This document shows, in pieces, positions 58,966 through 62,431 of a stretch of DNA of 62,431 nt. A program made the translations under genes and the position numbers. Position 1 is the first letter of the stretch, and each line of letters opens with the position of its first letter. Under the pieces are notes generated by a model that was not told the DNA's origin, did no database searches, and saw only the letters and a list, made by a program, of their open reading frames with translations. The stretch comes from Streptomyces sp. Ru73. Lineage in GTDB: Bacteria > Actinomycetota > Actinomycetes > Streptomycetales > Streptomycetaceae. The stretch spans positions 1 through 62,431 of the forward strand of contig NZ_PQSQ01000042.1 in assembly GCF_002920575.1 (NCBI RefSeq). Direction: 5' to 3'.

Positions 58966-61561
58966 GATCGAGATCGGCTCCTGGGCCGACGCCGCCGTCG
59001 ACTGGCTGCGCTCCCACGTCGCCTGGCTCTTCGACTTCATCACCACCGTGCTCAACGCGGTGTACGGCTTCTTCCACATGGTGCTCGCGGCGCCCGAGCC
59101 GCTGATCCTCGCGGGCATCCTCGCGGTGCTCGCGTGGTGGCTGCGCGGCTTCCTCGCCGCCGTCCTCACCTTCCTCGGCTTCGCGCTGATCGACTCGATC
59201 GAACAGTGGGACGCCACCATGGAGAGCCTCTCCCTGGTCCTGGTGGCCTGCCTGGTCATCGTGGTCATCTCGGTGCCGCTGGGCATCTGGGCCGCCCGCA
59301 ACCGCGCGGTGAGCGGCGCGGTGCGCCCGGTGCTGGACCTGATGCAGACGATGCCGGCGATGGTCTACCTCATCCCGGGCATCCTCTTCTTCGGCCTCGG
59401 CGTGGTCCCCGGCATCGTGGCGACCATCGTCTTCGCCATGCCGCCCGCCGTCCGCATGACCGAGCTGGGCATCCGGCAGGTCGACGCGGAGCTGGTGGAG
59501 GCGGCCGACGCCTTCGGCACGCACCCGCGGCGCACGCTCTTCCGCGTGCAGATCCCGCTGGCGCTGCCCACGATCATGGCCGGCATCAACCAGGTCATCA
59601 TGCTGGCCCTGTCCATGGTCGTCATCGCCGGCATGGTCGGCGGCGGCGGTCTGGGCTCCTCCGTGTACGACGCGATCAGCTCCGTCGACGTGGGCCTGGG
59701 CAGCGAGGCGGGCCTCGCCGTGGTCATCCTCGCCATGTACCTGGACCGGATGACCGGTGCCCTGAACCAGCGGGTCTCGCCGCTCGGCCGGCGCGCGCTG
59801 GCCAAGGCGCAGGCCGCGCTCGGCGGCTGGAAGTTCCTGCAGTGGCGCCCGGCGACCTCGGTCGCGATGGTCGGCGTCGTCGTGCTCGCGCTGGCCGCCG
59901 GCGGCATGAACGCCTTCGGCCCCAAGGGCGGCGACGCTGCCGCGAGCGTCGGCAACGGCCGCTCGGTGAACCTCGGCTACGTCAACTGGGACGAGGGCAA
60001 GGCCACCACGTACCTGTGGAAGGAGCTGCTGGAGCAGCGCGGCTACAAGCCCAAGGTGCAGGCCCTGGAGGCCGGCGCGCTCTACACGGGCCAGGCCCAG
60101 GGCGACATCGACGTGCAGACCAACTCCTGGCTGCCGGTCACCCACGCCTCGTACTGGAAGAAGTACAAGGACAAGCTGGAGGACTACGGCGCCTGGTACG
60201 ACAAGACCTCGCTGGAGATCGCCGTACCGTCCTACGTCAAGGGCGTGAAGACGCTCGACGACCTCAAGGGCAAGGGCAAGGAGTTCGGCGGCAAGATCAC
60301 CGGCATCGAGCCGGGCGCCGGCGAGATGAAGATCGTCCAGGACAAGGTCCTCAAGGACTACGGCCTGAAGGGCGAGTACAAGCTCCAGTCCTCCAGCACC
60401 TCCTCGATGCTGGCCGAGCTGGACCGCTCCATCAAGGCCAAGAAGCCGATCGCGGTGACCCTGTGGTCCCCGCACTGGGCGTACAGCAAGTACAAGCTGA
60501 CCAAGCTTGAGGACACCAAGGGCTCCTTCGGCTCCGGTGACGGCATCCACACGCTCGGCCGCAAGGGCTTCGCCAAGGACGAGCCGCAGGTCGCCTCGTG
60601 GATGAAGAACTTCCACCTGGACGAGAAGCAGCTCACCAGCCTGGAAGCGGAGATCCAGGACGCCGGCAAGGGCCACGAGCAGGACGGCGTCAGGGCCTGG
60701 CTGAAGAAGAACCCGGGCATGGCCGACAAGCTGGCCCCGGCCCCGGGCGCCTACGCCAAGGGCAAGGACGCCGGCGCCGCGCCGAACATCGGCTACCCGT
60801 CCTGGGACGAGGGCATCGCCACCTCCTTCCTGTGGAAGTACGTCCTGGAGCAGCGCGGCTACAAGCCGAAGATGCGCAACCTCGACGTGGGCCCGATGTG
60901 GACCGGCATGTCCACCGGCCAGGTCGACGTGGAGATGGACGCCTGGCTGCCGGTCGCGCAGAAGCAGTACTGGGACAAGTACAAGAACGATCTCGTCGAC
61001 CTCGGTGCGTGGTACGACAAGACGTCCCTGGAGATCGCGGTGCCTTCCTACGTGAAGGGCGTGAAGACCATGGACGACCTGCGCAAGCACAAGGACGAGT
61101 TCAAGGGCAAGATCATCGGCATCGAGCCGGGCACCGGTGAGATGAAGCGCCTGAAGAGCAAGGTCCTGCCGGCCTACGGCATCAAGGACATGAAGGTCAC
61201 CGAGGCCGGCACCAGCGCCATGCTCGCCGAGCTGGAGCGGTCCTACGCCAAGAAGGAGCCCATCGCGGTCGTCCTGTGGTCGCCGCACTGGGCGTACGAC
61301 AAGTACGACCTGACCAAGCTCAAGGACCCGAAGGGCACCTGGGGCGCCAACAACCAGATCAAGTCGCTGGCGAACAAGAACTTCCCCAAGAAGTTCCCCG
61401 AGTTCAGCACGTGGCTCAAGAACTGGCACATGGAGCCCGAGGAGCTGGCGAGCCTGGAGCAGGCCGTCAACAAGGCCGGCACCGGGCACGAGGAAGCGGG
61501 CGTCAAGAAGTGGGTCGACGCCCACCCGGGCATCGTCGACAAGATGGCTCCCGTGAAGTGA
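58958..61561 (+). CDS. Glycine betaine-type ABC permease fused to two tandem substrate-binding domains
   Basis: The 867-residue product is read from GTG 58958 inside the end of the ATPase gene. Residues 1-320 form an OpuAB/ProW permease with the coupling loop (ELVEAADAFGTHPRRTLFRVQIPLALPTIMAGINQ). Two homologous OpuAC-like domains follow, about 335-600 (NLGYVNWDEGKATTYLWKELLEQRGYKP) and 607-867 (NIGYPSWDEGIATSFLWKYVLEQRGYKP), each with its Trp residues for quaternary amine binding. Both also share GAWYDKTSLEIAVPSYVKGVKT. It imports betaine or a related osmoprotectant. A strong terminator follows. Confidence 0.95.
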   Translation: MPRIEIGSWADAAVDWLRSHVAWLFDFITTVLNAVYGFFHMVLAAPEPLILAGILAVLAWWLRGFLAAVLTFLGFALIDSIEQWDATMESLSLVLVACLVIVVISVPLGIWAARNRAVSGAVRPVLDLMQTMPAMVYLIPGILFFGLGVVPGIVATIVFAMPPAVRMTELGIRQVDAELVEAADAFGTHPRRTLFRVQIPLALPTIMAGINQVIMLALSMVVIAGMVGGGGLGSSVYDAISSVDVGLGSEAGLAVVILAMYLDRMTGALNQRVSPLGRRALAKAQAALGGWKFLQWRPATSVAMVGVVVLALAAGGMNAFGPKGGDAAASVGNGRSVNLGYVNWDEGKATTYLWKELLEQRGYKPKVQALEAGALYTGQAQGDIDVQTNSWLPVTHASYWKKYKDKLEDYGAWYDKTSLEIAVPSYVKGVKTLDDLKGKGKEFGGKITGIEPGAGEMKIVQDKVLKDYGLKGEYKLQSSSTSSMLAELDRSIKAKKPIAVTLWSPHWAYSKYKLTKLEDTKGSFGSGDGIHTLGRKGFAKDEPQVASWMKNFHLDEKQLTSLEAEIQDAGKGHEQDGVRAWLKKNPGMADKLAPAPGAYAKGKDAGAAPNIGYPSWDEGIATSFLWKYVLEQRGYKPKMRNLDVGPMWTGMSTGQVDVEMDAWLPVAQKQYWDKYKNDLVDLGAWYDKTSLEIAVPSYVKGVKTMDDLRKHKDEFKGKIIGIEPGTGEMKRLKSKVLPAYGIKDMKVTEAGTSAMLAELERSYAKKEPIAVVLWSPHWAYDKYDLTKLKDPKGTWGANNQIKSLANKNFPKKFPEFSTWLKNWHMEPEELASLEQAVNKAGTGHEEAGVKKWVDAHPGIVDKMAPVK

Positions 61562-61598
61562 CGCCGTACCGGTCCTGACCCGGCGCACCTTTCGAGGA

Positions 61599-61635
61599 AC
61601 GGGCCCCGCCACCGCACTCCGGTGGCGGGGCCCGT
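61599..61635 (+). terminator. Terminator of the betaine transporter operon
   Basis: A perfect 16-bp stem (61599-61614 with 61620-61635) with a five-base loop lies 37 bases after the permease stop. Confidence 0.85.
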
Positions 61636-61665
61636 CCGCGTCCGCACAGGCTCTACGGTGGGGCG

Positions 61666-62406
61666 ATGACCTCCTCTCCCGCTCGCGTCCGCACGGTGGT
61701 CTCCCTCGTTCCGTCCCTGACCGAGGCGGTCGCCGCCACCGCGCCCGGACTGCTGGCCGGCGTCACCGACTGGTGCAGCCACCCGGCCGGCCTCGACGTC
61801 CCGCGCCTCGGCGGCACGAAGAACCCCGACACCGCGCGGATCGCCGCGCTCGCCCCCGACCTGGTGCTCGCCAACGAGGAGGAGAACCGGCCCGCCGACC
61901 TCGCCGCGCTGCGCGCCGCCGGCCTCGACGTCCTGGTCACCGAGATCCGCGACCTGCCGCAGGCGTTCCGGGAACTGGACCGGGTGCTGGTGCGCGGCTG
62001 CGGGCTGCCCCGCCCCGGCTGGCTGGACGAGGCGGAGGCCGCCTGGCGGGACGTACCGGCGTACGACCCGCCCCTGACCGCGGTGGTGCCCATCTGGCGG
62101 CGGCCGTGGATGGTGCTCGGCCGGGACACCTTCGCGGGCGACCTGCTGGCCCGGCTGGGCGTCCGCAACGCGTACGCGGACCACGCCGACCGCTACCCGA
62201 GGATTCCCCTGGACGAGCTGACCGCCCGCGGCGCCGATCTCGTCGTCCTCCCCGACGAGCCCTACCGCTTCACCCCCGACGACGGCCCGGAAGCCTTCCC
62301 CGGCACCCCCGCCGCCCTGGTCAGCGGCCGCCATCTCACCTGGTACGGCCCGTCGTTGGCCGAGGCGCCCGAGGTGCTGCGCACGGCGCTGGAGGCGGCG
62401 GGCTAG
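61666..62406 (+). CDS. Cytoplasmic helical-backbone metal-receptor (BtuF-like) protein
   Basis: The 246-residue product starts MTSSPARVRTVVSLVPSLTEAVAATAPGLLAGVTDWCSHPAG. The pattern SLVPSLTEAV, then VPRLGGTKNPDTARIAALAPDLVLANEEENR, is that of class III (BtuF/FepB-like) binding proteins. There is no signal peptide or lipobox, so it should stay in the cytoplasm; a role with cobalamin, haem or a siderophore is uncertain. A -10-like TACGGT (61654-61659) six bases before the ATG suggests a leaderless transcript. No transporter partner is present up to the window end. Confidence 0.85.
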   Translation: MTSSPARVRTVVSLVPSLTEAVAATAPGLLAGVTDWCSHPAGLDVPRLGGTKNPDTARIAALAPDLVLANEEENRPADLAALRAAGLDVLVTEIRDLPQAFRELDRVLVRGCGLPRPGWLDEAEAAWRDVPAYDPPLTAVVPIWRRPWMVLGRDTFAGDLLARLGVRNAYADHADRYPRIPLDELTARGADLVVLPDEPYRFTPDDGPEAFPGTPAALVSGRHLTWYGPSLAEAPEVLRTALEAAG

Positions 62407-62431
62407 CCGGTGCGCGCGGCCTTCTCGGGCT

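Noticed and set aside
1..62431. tRNA or rRNA genes, insertion sequences, prophage or attachment sites
   Set aside because: None was seen on reading; no transposase or integrase motif and no tRNA-like cloverleaf with CCA context was found. A tRNAscan or Infernal run would be decisive for RNA genes.

Overview
The window is a chromosomal core segment of a Streptomyces-type actinomycete. The evidence is very high GC with strong third-position GC bias, frequent GTG and TTG starts, a mycothiol gene (mshC), a complete Pup-proteasome locus, a gylR-glpFKD glycerol locus and PafBC. The gene order resembles what I remember of the S. coelicolor SCO1620-SCO1670 region, in reverse; this is recollection and was not checked. 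I see no insertion sequence, prophage, CRISPR array, tRNA or rRNA.

Left part (1-13.4 kb): an aldo/keto reductase coupled to a truncated gene, an F420-type luciferase-like oxidoreductase, a ferritin-like protein and a CorA transporter. Next is a conserved actinobacterial run: histidine phosphatase, DUF3090, a PI3/PI4-kinase-like protein and mshC. Then comes an unusual pair, a subtilase without a signal peptide and a glutamine-rich protein. A PAC2 protein and a FadR-type GntR regulator close this part.

Middle (13.5-33.1 kb): gylR, glpF, glpK and glpD all read leftward, with a shared putative GylR operator word in front of gylR and glpF. metH, a HAD hydrolase, two tandem paralogous oligopeptide-type binding lipoproteins, an orphan NarL-type response regulator overlapping a RecB-type nuclease gene, an M50 site-2 protease and the tRNA m1A58 methyltransferase follow. 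Two gene-free stretches here hold degenerate tandem repeats with 18-bp and about 20-bp periods.

Proteasome block (33.5-48.1 kb): ferredoxin, arc (mpa), dop, pup, a decayed endonuclease VII-like remnant, prcB and prcA. A LacI regulator and an MFS transporter follow, then pafA, two FKBP isomerases, pafB and pafC. Pup ends in Gly-Gly-Glu, so it should be ready for ligation by PafA without Dop deamidation. Sequences resembling the PafBC-dependent RecA-NDp promoter occur before pup and before the Ski2-like helicase gene. If real, they would place both under the regulators encoded nearby.

Right part (48-62.4 kb): a small zinc-ribbon protein, a small membrane protein, tatA, tatC, the helicase, an ABA4-like membrane protein overlapping another membrane protein and divergent from a MerR regulator, a siderophore-interacting protein behind an iron box, and a 5'-3' exonuclease. 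A glycine betaine-type ABC transporter has its permease fused to two tandem binding domains. The window ends with a cytoplasmic BtuF-like protein.

The best candidates for something not yet described are the subtilase/Q-rich pair, the endonuclease VII remnant kept where it overlaps prcB, the PafBC-like promoters at pup and the helicase, and the repeat-bearing intergenic regions.
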